From: Paenibacillus ferrarius
Lineage (GTDB): Bacteria; Bacillota; Bacilli; Paenibacillales; NBRC-103111
Reading direction: 5' to 3'
Length of the DNA stretch: 64,000 nucleotides
Assembly (NCBI RefSeq): GCF_002027705.1
Contig: NZ_MBTG01000016.1
Coordinates: 1-64,000, forward strand
Under the pieces are notes generated by a model, which was not told where the DNA came from, searched no databases, and worked only from the letters and a program-made list of their open reading frames with translations. The stretch's first letter is position 1; each line of letters opens with the position of its first letter. Shown here in pieces: positions 7,611 to 16,649 of the stretch. Made by a program: the position numbers and the translations under genes.

Positions 7611-9860
7611 TTACTCAGACTCACTTCGCTCCAGCTCCTGCTTTCCCAGCCAATGCTTCAGCTTCACAACTTCCGTACCTGCAAGCATCATGATTCCGAC
7701 GCCATGATTGTCATTGGTGACGGTGAGCAGATCCTTTTTATAATAATCGGCTGTAAAGGCATAACGCGATCCGCTGCAAACACCGTGAACATTACCTTGG
7801 CTGTCTATGGCCAATCGAGTCAAAGCTCGCCATGCTTTCAAAGCTGCGCCGACAAAGTGCTGAGGCTCTTGGAACCAACCAAAGCGCACACCACGCGCAA
7901 AGCTATACGTAAACATCGCCGTGCAAGAGGCTTCTTCATACGCCTCAGGATCATTCAGCACTTGATGCCAAAGCCCGCTGTCTGCTTGCAGCTCCACGTA
8001 TCCTTCACATAGCTCATTGAAAAATTCAACAAGCGCAGCTCGATTCAGATGCTCGGATGGCAGCACCTCCAACACTTCCGTCAGGGAGAAAAGCGTCCAG
8101 CCATTTCCGCGTCCCCAAGGAATTCCCGTCGGCTTTTGGTATTTGAAATCAAACACATGTGACATAATCTGTTGATCGGGCATGTACAAATACTTGCGGA
8201 ATAAAAGAAACTGCTTGGCTGCCTCATCCAGCGCCTCGCTGCTGCCCGTGATCCCGGCATAGCGGCACAGAAACGGTGTGCTCATGTACAAGTCATCCGC
8301 CCACATCGTATTCTCGGAATATTCGTCCTTGCATATCCGGTAAAAGGCGCCATCTTCCTTCCGTTCCAGTCGATGCAGGATGAAATCCGCGATACGCTCC
8401 GCTATCGGCAAGAAGCCTGCATCCTGCTCTTCTTTGAAGGCTTCCAGCATCGCGGAGCCAAAAGACCCGCAGTTGTCCAGCATTTTCATCATCACCAATT
8501 GCTGATTCACTGCCGGGAAACCGTACTGCTCCCGGTCCCACAGGGAGTACTCGAACATCTTGGTGCAGCTTCGGACATGATCCAGCGCATACGCGATCAT
8601 ATCCTGCCGCTCCAGCAAGCGACCCGCTTGCAGCAGTCCGTAGATCGTTACCCCCAGCGGATAATCCCAACGCGCGTAATTCGTAACGTTGCCAACCGTC
8701 CATTTATTGCTCAGCATCGCATTCTCATAGTAGGGACGCAGCCAAGCATCGGGCCGATCCAGCCGCCAATACGTTTTGGCGCGGGCGTATGCATCTGTCG
8801 CATACAATTGATCCGTACGAGTCAATTCCGCAACGTTTAACTCCACATCTCCATCTAGTAGCCCTACATAAAACCACGCTTCACTTGAACCATGAACCTT
8901 TCGCGGAGGGAGCAGAGCAAGTCTTTCCCCCGCAGCACTTGCACGCAAGGTGCAGCCCCACGAAGCAGCCCCGCTTCTGCTGCGGATAATAAGATCGTGC
9001 AGCCCCGAGGACAGCTGCACGTCTACTCGAAAGCTGCCCTCGTCGATCAACTCCACGACTCGCGTCCCATCCACCCAAACGGTCAGCGGACCCGTCGAGC
9101 TGCCTTCCAAGGCACAAAGCTCGCTCCTATAGCTGGTTTGGTCCAGCTTCGTCCAGCCGTAGAACTGTTTGCCAGACTGCACGCCGAATAAGCGCTCGCC
9201 AATCGGCATCGCAAGCTCGCTCTCGCTCCAATCGCACCTCGGGAGCCAGCGCAGATCGCCCTCCTGCTCAGATCCCAACGCATCCGGCAGCGAAGTGTTC
9301 TCGAACACATCCCGATCCACCGGAGCTGAATATACCCAACCGGCTTGCCCTTGTCGTTCAGCGAATGGCGTCAATACATGGAGAATCCGCACCTTGGCTT
9401 CGTCAGACCCAAACAGACAGCCGAAACCGGCAGCGGTATGCTTAGCTTTGATGAAGAGACGATTCCAGCCCTTCACGAAATTGAGATTCAATTTCACGCA
9501 CGCATCCGGCTTGATTTCATCAATGACATTCGAGCGATACGCCAGCTCGTCATTAAAATATAACTGAATCGGACCCAAACATTGCAGCAGCACATCCAGG
9601 TTCCGTTCCCCGTCACTCCAAACCAGCCCATAAGCGTAAGCATACTGGCCCGGCTTAGCTTCAGGCCATCTGCTGCTAAGGTTCAGGTCGTACAACCCTT
9701 GCGCATTTTGCAAAATGCCGGAACGATAGAAAGCACGAAAAACAAAAGGAATCGGAGGATTCGCTCCTATATAACGATCAGCGAGCACTTTCAATGTGCG
9801 GCTATCGTCCTCTCCCAGACGGGAGTGTATACTTTCCATTTCATTAAAATATGTCGTCAT
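7611..9860 (-). CDS. GH105/GH88-type unsaturated glycuronyl hydrolase with a long N-terminal extension
   Basis: A 749-residue protein whose last ~375 residues are an (alpha/alpha)6-barrel of the GH105/GH88 kind. These enzymes remove the 4,5-unsaturated uronic acid left at the non-reducing end by a polysaccharide lyase. Motifs seen: TNYARWDYPLGVTIYGL at the barrel start, MWADDLYMSTPFL with the likely catalytic Asp, PWGRGNGWTLFSLTEVL and SGLWHQVLN. The first ~370 residues are two beta-rich segments I cannot name, absent from plain YteR-type enzymes (about 370 residues). There is no signal peptide, so it acts in the cytoplasm on imported oligosaccharide. The ATG at 9860 was preferred over 9872, which touches its own AGGAG. 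It is the last gene of the operon. Confidence 0.82.
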   Translation of the reverse strand: MTTYFNEMESIHSRLGEDDSRTLKVLADRYIGANPPIPFVFRAFYRSGILQNAQGLYDLNLSSRWPEAKPGQYAYAYGLVWSDGERNLDVLLQCLGPIQLYFNDELAYRSNVIDEIKPDACVKLNLNFVKGWNRLFIKAKHTAAGFGCLFGSDEAKVRILHVLTPFAERQGQAGWVYSAPVDRDVFENTSLPDALGSEQEGDLRWLPRCDWSESELAMPIGERLFGVQSGKQFYGWTKLDQTSYRSELCALEGSSTGPLTVWVDGTRVVELIDEGSFRVDVQLSSGLHDLIIRSRSGAASWGCTLRASAAGERLALLPPRKVHGSSEAWFYVGLLDGDVELNVAELTRTDQLYATDAYARAKTYWRLDRPDAWLRPYYENAMLSNKWTVGNVTNYARWDYPLGVTIYGLLQAGRLLERQDMIAYALDHVRSCTKMFEYSLWDREQYGFPAVNQQLVMMKMLDNCGSFGSAMLEAFKEEQDAGFLPIAERIADFILHRLERKEDGAFYRICKDEYSENTMWADDLYMSTPFLCRYAGITGSSEALDEAAKQFLLFRKYLYMPDQQIMSHVFDFKYQKPTGIPWGRGNGWTLFSLTEVLEVLPSEHLNRAALVEFFNELCEGYVELQADSGLWHQVLNDPEAYEEASCTAMFTYSFARGVRFGWFQEPQHFVGAALKAWRALTRLAIDSQGNVHGVCSGSRYAFTADYYKKDLLTVTNDNHGVGIMMLAGTEVVKLKHWLGKQELERSESE

Positions 9861-9875
9861 CTCGGGCCTCATCTC

Positions 9876-11612
9876 CTAAAGCAAACGGATCTTACATGTA
9901 TAATCGAATGGCGTTACCAAATTTACATGGACATATTGGCAGCCTGCTGGATGCTGATCTTCACGCAGAACAGGCAGTAAGTGCTCATAGGCACCTGAGG
10001 ATATCTCAATGGCTTCGCCTTCAACTTCGTACTTCATTGCGCCGCTTTTCAGGAAGTACTTCCCTTCTCCGGCATTCTCCAATCCCATACCGCTAACTTG
10101 ACCTTCGTCTCCCAGTATAAAAGTTAGCTGCGTAAAGACATCTTCACGCGCATCCGAGTGAATGCGAATCTGCCACTCGGATTCACCAGCTGCAATTTCC
10201 GCCTGAATTTCATGGGTTTGCAAATGCGTCATTGGCCGATGCTGATGCGGCAGCAGGTACCAAGGGCTGCCTCCTGCTTGATTCCGTGTATCAGGCAAAT
10301 GCTCACGCGGAATAGGCCCGTTATACCCTTTTTCCATGATGGTGCTCAGCTTGTAGCTGCCTGCTTCGGCGGTCAAACGATCAAACTTGATGATGCCTGG
10401 CGAAAAAGAGGTGGACAGCTTGATGCCCAGCAGTCGAACTTTCCCGTGACGAAGTGAGAAAAAGGATGGTGCCAAAGGCATCATCGTCACGCTAAGATCG
10501 TGGTCGCGAATGCGCACGATGGGGGCACCGAATGCGACATGCATGCTGCTGTGCTGAATCTTCATATGATGGCCAACACGTTCCATGCGCTGCAAATGCT
10601 CATCAATCGGGTGCTTCTCGTTAATCATCAGCGTATATTGCTCCGGCAGCTCAGCGCGTCCTAAATCATGAATCGCTGTTTCTGGATACAGCAGCAAACC
10701 AAGCAGTGCGTTGTTATTTACACCTTCTGCTTTGCGAATAAATGTCCCCGCATAATCGGACATCGCCGCAAACAACGGATTGCGGTCATGCGCAGCCATC
10801 AGCCGATAAATCAAGAAATAGGTCGCCATATCATAGGTCTGCCCGAAATCTTGGCGTCCCGAATAGTCCGTAACGACTTCACCTGAGGGATGGACTAAAT
10901 ACATCATCATGTTCAAATTGCGGCGCACGCCCTCCAAGAGCTCAGGACGGTTAAATAACCGAGCTGTATGGTAGAGCGCAATATCGCTGACCGCATTGTA
11001 GATGCCATTGCTCCGTTCGGTCCACTCGCCATCTTCCGTAATATCCATGCCCTCTGCCAACCATTCATTAGCTCTAGCTGCCAGCTGAGGCATTGGAAAA
11101 ATTTCGTACAGCAGGGCGAGAGCTGCTGTTATTACCCAACGATGGTTAGGCGTATGGCAGCCACCGGTCAGCATAGCTGGAATTGTTCGTTCCAGGAAAA
11201 GCTTTAACTTGGCCTGAGCAGGTTCCACTGCTGCCCAATTCTGCTGCTCCAGCAGTTGATACATCTGCGTCACGCCGCCAACGACGAAACCTGTATCCGG
11301 CGGCGAATTATAGTTCGTGGAGCCAAGCGACACAGTACCATCTGGATGCTGGCGATTAAGCATAAACTGTGCAGCCTTGTCCAATGCCGCCAGCAGCGTT
11401 TCGTCGTGATAATAGCGTGAATCCTCGTTCACTAAAGCCGAAACCCAACATGCCATGGTGCTTGGAGAGCTCATATGACTAGCGCGGGCAATCCCTGTTT
11501 CATCCCTAATGCCGCCGTAATATTTAGAACTGGGATCAAGGATTTGAAGCGGCAGCGTAGACGTGGTGTAATCGTCGTTGATCTTGACTAAATGATGATA
11601 AATAGCATCCAT
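9876..11612 (-). CDS. Unrecognised alpha/alpha-barrel carbohydrate enzyme, lyase-like
   Basis: A 578-residue soluble protein with no signal peptide that I cannot assign to a named family. The first ~340 residues are helical with repeats like those of (alpha/alpha)n toroids; the last ~230 are beta-rich, the architecture of heparinase- or alginate-lyase-type enzymes. CHTPNHRW and GQTYDMATYF supply Asn/His and Tyr residues of the sort used by such lyases, but this is only a resemblance. It sits 15 bases upstream of the GH105 gene and 12 bases after the isomerase gene, so the product is likely used with both. AAAGGTG precedes the ATG at 11612; a GTG at 11621 overlaps that ribosome site and was rejected. 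Confidence 0.6.
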   Translation of the reverse strand: MDAIYHHLVKINDDYTTSTLPLQILDPSSKYYGGIRDETGIARASHMSSPSTMACWVSALVNEDSRYYHDETLLAALDKAAQFMLNRQHPDGTVSLGSTNYNSPPDTGFVVGGVTQMYQLLEQQNWAAVEPAQAKLKLFLERTIPAMLTGGCHTPNHRWVITAALALLYEIFPMPQLAARANEWLAEGMDITEDGEWTERSNGIYNAVSDIALYHTARLFNRPELLEGVRRNLNMMMYLVHPSGEVVTDYSGRQDFGQTYDMATYFLIYRLMAAHDRNPLFAAMSDYAGTFIRKAEGVNNNALLGLLLYPETAIHDLGRAELPEQYTLMINEKHPIDEHLQRMERVGHHMKIQHSSMHVAFGAPIVRIRDHDLSVTMMPLAPSFFSLRHGKVRLLGIKLSTSFSPGIIKFDRLTAEAGSYKLSTIMEKGYNGPIPREHLPDTRNQAGGSPWYLLPHQHRPMTHLQTHEIQAEIAAGESEWQIRIHSDAREDVFTQLTFILGDEGQVSGMGLENAGEGKYFLKSGAMKYEVEGEAIEISSGAYEHLLPVLREDQHPAGCQYVHVNLVTPFDYTCKIRLL

Positions 11613-11624
11613 GCGGGTCACCTT

Positions 11625-12572
11625 TTATCCTTTCCGCGCTGAAATTTTGGTTGTGATCAATTGATGACTTTCGTCAATTTCTGCTGGCTGGCATACAGCC
11701 TTTAATTCATATACTTTCACCTTGGCGAAGTTGATCGCTTCCAGAAAATGATCGAAGTACTCCAAATCCTTGCTGTGCACATACGGGCACCAATGATCGG
11801 ACAATTCCAGCGTTTCATGGATATGAACACCATAGATATATGGTTTGACCTCTTCCAGCTCTTTCAAATTGTCATACAAGCCCATGCGATCCATCATCAT
11901 GGCATGCCCGATATCGTACCACAGGCGTACAGGTCCGCCTTTCAAATTCTCACAGATCGTCTTGGCCTCCATAAGCGACGGCATCTGATAACAGCGGGAT
12001 CTTGTTTCAATGCCAAGCGCGATATCCCAGCCTTTTTGCGCAGCATGCTCGCTGACGATTTCCAGACTTTCTTGTATCCGTTTCGTGTATAAGGGACTTA
12101 AGCGCTCGCGACGCTCCAGCATCTCTTGCCACAACTGTTGGTACGCTGCTGAATCCTTGCCCTGTTCACGGTAGAGCTTCTTTAAATCTGAATCGATATT
12201 GTAGTCAAAAGGCACCTCGCCTGGGTGAACAACCACCGCTTTGGCCCCGTACCGATTGGCGTACTCCATCGAACGAATCAACAGCTCCACAGAGCGTTTA
12301 CGCTTCTCTTCATCATCGAAACCCAGCATGACAGAGTCCGTATCATAGTCCTTATCATCAATAAAAGGAAATACATTATGCACGCTGGATACGCCGATTT
12401 CACCGTTTTCGATCATAGGCTCAATCGTTCGCATCATGGCTTCGGTCACATTATAATTCAGTTCCACGTTGCGAAAGCCGAGTTCCTTGATCTCTTCGAT
12501 CATCTCTCTGCCAACCGTGTGCCTTTTAATATTCCAACAAGTTGAAAATGAATAGCTGCCTTTATCTATCAT
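11625..12572 (-). CDS. Sugar-phosphate isomerase/epimerase-like TIM-barrel protein
   Basis: A 315-residue protein of the xylose-isomerase-like / AP-endonuclease-2 superfamily. The metal-ligand pattern is visible: a Glu in FRNVELNYN, HP in VVVHPGEVPFD, ETR in LGIETRSRC, D-x-GH in LWYDIGHAMM, and H in YGVHIHET. Such proteins isomerise, epimerise or dehydrate keto-sugars with a divalent metal. AAGGAGG lies 7 bases before the ATG. It lies between a Gfo/Idh/MocA oxidoreductase gene and the lyase-like gene, which fits a step on an oxidised (keto) sugar. The precise reaction is unknown. Confidence 0.78.
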   Translation of the reverse strand: MIDKGSYSFSTCWNIKRHTVGREMIEEIKELGFRNVELNYNVTEAMMRTIEPMIENGEIGVSSVHNVFPFIDDKDYDTDSVMLGFDDEEKRKRSVELLIRSMEYANRYGAKAVVVHPGEVPFDYNIDSDLKKLYREQGKDSAAYQQLWQEMLERRERLSPLYTKRIQESLEIVSEHAAQKGWDIALGIETRSRCYQMPSLMEAKTICENLKGGPVRLWYDIGHAMMMDRMGLYDNLKELEEVKPYIYGVHIHETLELSDHWCPYVHSKDLEYFDHFLEAINFAKVKVYELKAVCQPAEIDESHQLITTKISARKG

Positions 12573-12673
12573 GGTTCATCCTCCTTAAGTTTCATCCAAC
12601 GTCCGAAAACAGAAAAAACCAGACAGCCCATGCCAACCTGCAGGGGATGAACTGGCCTTTTCGCAAGAGATCG

Positions 12674-13690
12674 TTACTCTGAAAGGTCACTCAGCCGATA
12701 GGCCGCACCGGATCGGGCCGACAAATTGGAAGCTTCCATTAAACGGGTTAAATCACGTGCCAGCTCGATATTCTCTACACCCTTCGTCCCATCCTGAATA
12801 TGAGATACCCATTGCTCGAAAGCAGAAGCTATCGGAGCTGCCGAATCCGCCACTTCCTGCCATCCGCTTGTTCCACCAAGCTTTGCACTGCGAGCAAACA
12901 ATTTGTTATCGCTTCTGTCGTACATGATGCTGCCTTCGGTGCCCTGCACCTCGATGTTGAACTGTGAATAACTGTTCACGAACCCAGCTTCAACGATTCC
13001 CAAAGCTCCACTGGCATAATGCAAAATCGTTACAGCGCTATCCTCCACCTCGCGCCCTGTGATATAGCCATATCCAGCGCTTACGCTTTCGGGTAGTCCC
13101 AGAAACAACCTCGTTAAGTACATCGGGTGGCAGCCGAGATCGATCATCGCGCCGCCTCCGCTCTCTTGCAGCTCGAAAAAGTGAGCAGGCAGCGAGCCCC
13201 TCGGATTCGCTTCTGTCGGCAGCGCTCCGTTATGGGCAAGACGTATGCGGACTGTCGTCACTACACCCAGCGCTCCTTCATGAATGAGGCGTTGGGCAGC
13301 CTGTGCAAAACCCGTGTAAAGACGCGGTAGCGAAACCATAAGCTTAATCCCGGCTGCTTCTACAGCTGCCAGAATTTCGTTGCACTCTTTCGTTGTAACC
13401 GCAACGACCTTCTCTGTGAAAATATGCTTGCCTGCCTCCGCTGCGGCGATCATCACCTCACGATGCTGCGTAGTTGGCGTAACGACAATGACAGCGTCTA
13501 GATTCGGATTTGCCAAAAGGGCAGATAAATCTTCATAGAACGGAACCCCGAGTTCTTCTGCCTTCTGGCGTCCTCTTTCCGGGCTTTCATCCCATACAGC
13601 GATAATTTCCGTATCAGGGTGCTCAGCGGCCATACGCGCATAATCCTTGGCATGAACATGCCAATAGCTTAAGATGGCGACTTTTATCAT
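12674..13690 (-). CDS. Gfo/Idh/MocA-family oxidoreductase
   Basis: A 338-residue NAD(P)-dependent sugar dehydrogenase-like protein. The N-terminal Rossmann domain starts at VAILSYWHVHAKDY, where the usual GxGxxG loop is replaced by SYWHVHA, an unusual feature. TEKVVAVTTKEC carries the EK that replaces the common EKP. The C-terminal domain has DLGCHPMYLTRLFLG with the family's conserved GCH/D-H residues. It is 24 bases downstream of a second member of the same family. The weak dinucleotide loop could mean altered cofactor binding. Substrate unknown; context suggests a uronate or glycoside. Confidence 0.82.
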   Translation of the reverse strand: MIKVAILSYWHVHAKDYARMAAEHPDTEIIAVWDESPERGRQKAEELGVPFYEDLSALLANPNLDAVIVVTPTTQHREVMIAAAEAGKHIFTEKVVAVTTKECNEILAAVEAAGIKLMVSLPRLYTGFAQAAQRLIHEGALGVVTTVRIRLAHNGALPTEANPRGSLPAHFFELQESGGGAMIDLGCHPMYLTRLFLGLPESVSAGYGYITGREVEDSAVTILHYASGALGIVEAGFVNSYSQFNIEVQGTEGSIMYDRSDNKLFARSAKLGGTSGWQEVADSAAPIASAFEQWVSHIQDGTKGVENIELARDLTRLMEASNLSARSGAAYRLSDLSE

Positions 13691-13714
13691 GTGCGGACTG
13701 CCTCTTCCCTCTGT

Positions 13715-14794
13715 TTAGTCAAAATAGACCGCTTTCCCCGTCCGGTTCGATTCATAAATCGCTTCCAGAATCTCCGACACGACACATGATTGTTCCGGTG
13801 TTACAACAGGCTCTCTATCATGAATGACGGCTTCGATCCATAGACGGATCTCCTTATCCTGCATGCTTTCCTTTTTGCCTTCGTAAAAGTCTGCGCCCTT
13901 CGCTTCGAATTGCAGTTGATTCATATACAACCGGCTATGATTTTCACCGTTGATGCGCAAGCCATCCTGCATATCTGCGCCGCCTTCCGTACCGCAAAGC
14001 GTGCATTTCGCTTCTTTCGTATCGAGCGTATTTAATGCCCAGCTCGCTTCCACCATAATGGTAGCGCCATTTTTCATGACAATCATGGCAAATGCTGAAT
14101 CTTCTACCTTGAATTCCTTCGGGTCCCACGGCCCCCAGGAATTGGCGGCATTTTCTTTGCGGGAAAGCTTATGATAAGCAGTGCCAAGCACTACCTTAGG
14201 TTCATAGTTATTCATCATCCACAGCGTCAAATCGAGGGCATGTGTGCCAATATCAATCAGCGGGCCTCCGCCTTGCTTCTCTTCATCCAGAAAAACACCC
14301 CATGTAGGTACGCCACGTCTGCGAACCGCATGTGCTTTGGCGAAATAAATCTCGCCCAGATCGCCATCTGCAATAATTTGCTTCAAATATTGACTGTCAG
14401 CGCGAAAGCGATTGTTGTAGCCAATCGTCAATTTGTTCCCCGTACGCTTAGCGGCTTCCACCATGCGGCGAGCGTCCGCAGCTGTCTTCGCCATCGGTTT
14501 CTCACACATGACATGCTTGCCCGCTTCCAAGGCGGCGATCGAAATTTCTGCATGTGAATCATTGGGCGTGCAAATATGTACGACTGCAATGGAAGAATCG
14601 GCCAGCAGCTCCGAGTAGCTGCCGTATACCTTTGCATTAGGCGCGCCGTACTTGGCAGCCGCTTCCTGAGCTCGTTCGAGTGAGATATCATAAAATCCGA
14701 CAATCGCCACTTGCTCTATTTTATGCAAACTGGGCAAATGTTTCCCTAAGGCAATACCGCCACAGCCAATAATGGCTACGTTTAGCTTACTCAT
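13715..14794 (-). CDS. Gfo/Idh/MocA-family oxidoreductase
   Basis: A 359-residue NAD(P)-dependent oxidoreductase. The Rossmann motif is normal (NVAIIGCGGIALGKHLPSL), EKPMAKTAADA provides the catalytic-site Lys, and IDIGTHALDLTLWMM carries the conserved D-x-GTH-x3-D. GGGAGG precedes the ATG at 14794 (start of MSKLNVAIIG); the frame runs 36 bases further but without a ribosome site. With its neighbour it makes an oxidoreductase pair in a polysaccharide-use operon, as is common where a sugar is oxidised, modified and reduced again. Confidence 0.87.
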   Translation of the reverse strand: MSKLNVAIIGCGGIALGKHLPSLHKIEQVAIVGFYDISLERAQEAAAKYGAPNAKVYGSYSELLADSSIAVVHICTPNDSHAEISIAALEAGKHVMCEKPMAKTAADARRMVEAAKRTGNKLTIGYNNRFRADSQYLKQIIADGDLGEIYFAKAHAVRRRGVPTWGVFLDEEKQGGGPLIDIGTHALDLTLWMMNNYEPKVVLGTAYHKLSRKENAANSWGPWDPKEFKVEDSAFAMIVMKNGATIMVEASWALNTLDTKEAKCTLCGTEGGADMQDGLRINGENHSRLYMNQLQFEAKGADFYEGKKESMQDKEIRLWIEAVIHDREPVVTPEQSCVVSEILEAIYESNRTGKAVYFD

Positions 14795-14906
14795 TCCCGT
14801 TTCCTCCCAAGATGAAATGACCTGTGACAACGATGCAGAGCCGTCAAGGGAAATCCGTCCAACTAACGGACCTCCCCACCCTGCCCTGTCTCGCTAACCC
14901 TATAAA

Positions 14907-16580
14907 TTACTTCACTTGCTCCATTTGCTGTTTCGCGATAGCGAGCACATCTTTGGCAAGGAACGCTTTATCTTTGTTTTCTTGGTACCATTTGTTCATG
15001 AAATCTTCGAGCTGCTTACCGCCTGCTTTGTCCCATGCTGCCTGCGAATCCTTAATTGCTTGTTCAGGACTGTATTTGCTTCCGCTAATAATCGCTTTAA
15101 CGAAGAGATCGCCTTTTTCCTTCAAAATGGTCGTATTGATAATTTGCAGATCAGCGTTGTACACCGGCATGTGCTCTCCAACCGTGAGACCTGGATACTC
15201 TCTTTGCGGATCGAAGTACACTTTCTGAATCTCTTTGTACATATCCATGGCAGCCTTTTGCTCAGGCACCTCGGCATTAAAGCCGCTTAGGACAAAGCTG
15301 CATTTATCTTGACCCGATGAGTAGAACATTTCGTAATCGCCTGCATAGCCAACTTCATTTTTGGATTTAGCTGGATCAATCGCTTGTGGACAGCCATTGG
15401 CTGCTTTCTTCCAGTGCGTTCCTTCATCGCCATTGATCACTTTCAAAGCGGTTTCCGGCTTCATCATAAAATCAAGATAACGGCCTACAGCTTCAGGATC
15501 TTTGGCCTTGGCATTAATAACGGTTGTCATTTGAACCGGATTGTCGATCGCCCCTGTGAACGTACCTACCGGTGATTTAGGATAGCCTAATGGCGCAATA
15601 TCCGCAGTGGGAACATTTTTCTTCAAAGTCGGAAGGTCGTTCATCATGAAATCGTACCAACCTCCGGTAAATTTCACGTAAATCCCGATTTTGCCATTCA
15701 GGAAGTCTTGCTTCGCTTTGGCGCCATCTTTGTCATTAATATAATCCTTGTCGATGATCCCATCGTCGTAGAGTTTCTTTTTGAAAGTAAGAGACGCAAG
15801 CTCATTGTCCCACTGACGAATAATTTTGCCATCCTTTACGCCCCAAGCCAATAAGTCCTTCGAAGAGCCTTCGCCGAAGATTTCATTAATCGCTTGCTCG
15901 GAATACGTACTCATATTCAAACCGTACGTATCTTTCTTTCCGTTGCCATCTGGATCATTTTCCGCAAAAGCCTTCGCTACCGCCATCAATTCATCTGTGG
16001 TTGTAGGCATGGAAAGATTCAGCTTCTTCAACCAGTCCGTTCGAACCAGCAGGAGATGAGCAGGCACAGCTTCTTTTACTTTGCCGATTTCGTACAGCTT
16101 GCCGTCCGGCTTCGTTCCAGCTTTTTTCAGCTGCGGGTATTGTGTCAGCAATTTCTGATATTCAGGCATGTATTTTAAAATGTCATCGATCGGGAGCAGC
16201 TGCTTTTGATCATACAAACTGCCACGGAACGGCGTATTATACTCACTGACGATGTCCGGCGCCGAACCGGATGCAAACAGCACATTTAACTTCTTCGTTG
16301 AATCGCTGCGGAGAATTGGCACATACTTCACATTTTCCGGCCCATTCTGGTTGATCCATTTGGTCCAGCGATTTTCTTCGTACGATCCTTCTGAGGCTGG
16401 AACCGCACCGCGATCATACATCGTTGCCGTGACATCGCCACGTTTGGCCGCTGATTTGGCCGATGCCGCTTCAGTTGCAGGCGTTGTAGTTTCCTTCTTG
16501 TCGCTGCTGCACCCCACTAATGTTGCCCCTAATGCTACGAACCCTACTGTTACACCCAACCACATTTTCTTGTTCGTCAT
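14907..16580 (-). CDS. Extracellular sugar-binding lipoprotein (LplA type)
   Basis: A 557-residue solute-binding lipoprotein of the large family-1 type used by Paenibacillus polysaccharide importers. The lipobox ATLVGC places the acylated Cys at 24, followed by a Ser/Thr/Ala-rich linker. The body has SGSAPDIVSEYNTPF and LLVRTDWLKKLNLSMPTTTDEL, typical of LplA-like proteins. GGGGGAA lies 7 bases before the ATG at 16580; an ATG six bases earlier touches the ribosome site. It is cotranscribed with two permease genes just upstream. The ligand is probably an oligosaccharide with uronic acids, judged from the downstream genes. Confidence 0.88.
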   Translation of the reverse strand: MTNKKMWLGVTVGFVALGATLVGCSSDKKETTTPATEAASAKSAAKRGDVTATMYDRGAVPASEGSYEENRWTKWINQNGPENVKYVPILRSDSTKKLNVLFASGSAPDIVSEYNTPFRGSLYDQKQLLPIDDILKYMPEYQKLLTQYPQLKKAGTKPDGKLYEIGKVKEAVPAHLLLVRTDWLKKLNLSMPTTTDELMAVAKAFAENDPDGNGKKDTYGLNMSTYSEQAINEIFGEGSSKDLLAWGVKDGKIIRQWDNELASLTFKKKLYDDGIIDKDYINDKDGAKAKQDFLNGKIGIYVKFTGGWYDFMMNDLPTLKKNVPTADIAPLGYPKSPVGTFTGAIDNPVQMTTVINAKAKDPEAVGRYLDFMMKPETALKVINGDEGTHWKKAANGCPQAIDPAKSKNEVGYAGDYEMFYSSGQDKCSFVLSGFNAEVPEQKAAMDMYKEIQKVYFDPQREYPGLTVGEHMPVYNADLQIINTTILKEKGDLFVKAIISGSKYSPEQAIKDSQAAWDKAGGKQLEDFMNKWYQENKDKAFLAKDVLAIAKQQMEQVK

Positions 16581-16649
16581 TCGCATTTCCCCCAATTCAT
16601 TTATTGTGAAGTTTTGTTAAACGGGAACACCTCAACAGGTTAAACATCC

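Noticed and set aside
8373-8840. 155-codon plus-strand frame opposite the GH105 gene
   Set aside because: Antisense shadow with no start signal or family resemblance.
12573-12673. Terminator between the oxidoreductase and isomerase genes
   Set aside because: Only four-base CCAG/CTGG pairing was found before the T-run; the genes look like one operon.
14854-14870. TCCGT-N7-ACGGA as an attenuator inside the importer operon
   Set aside because: The stem is only five base pairs with a short T-run; too weak to call.
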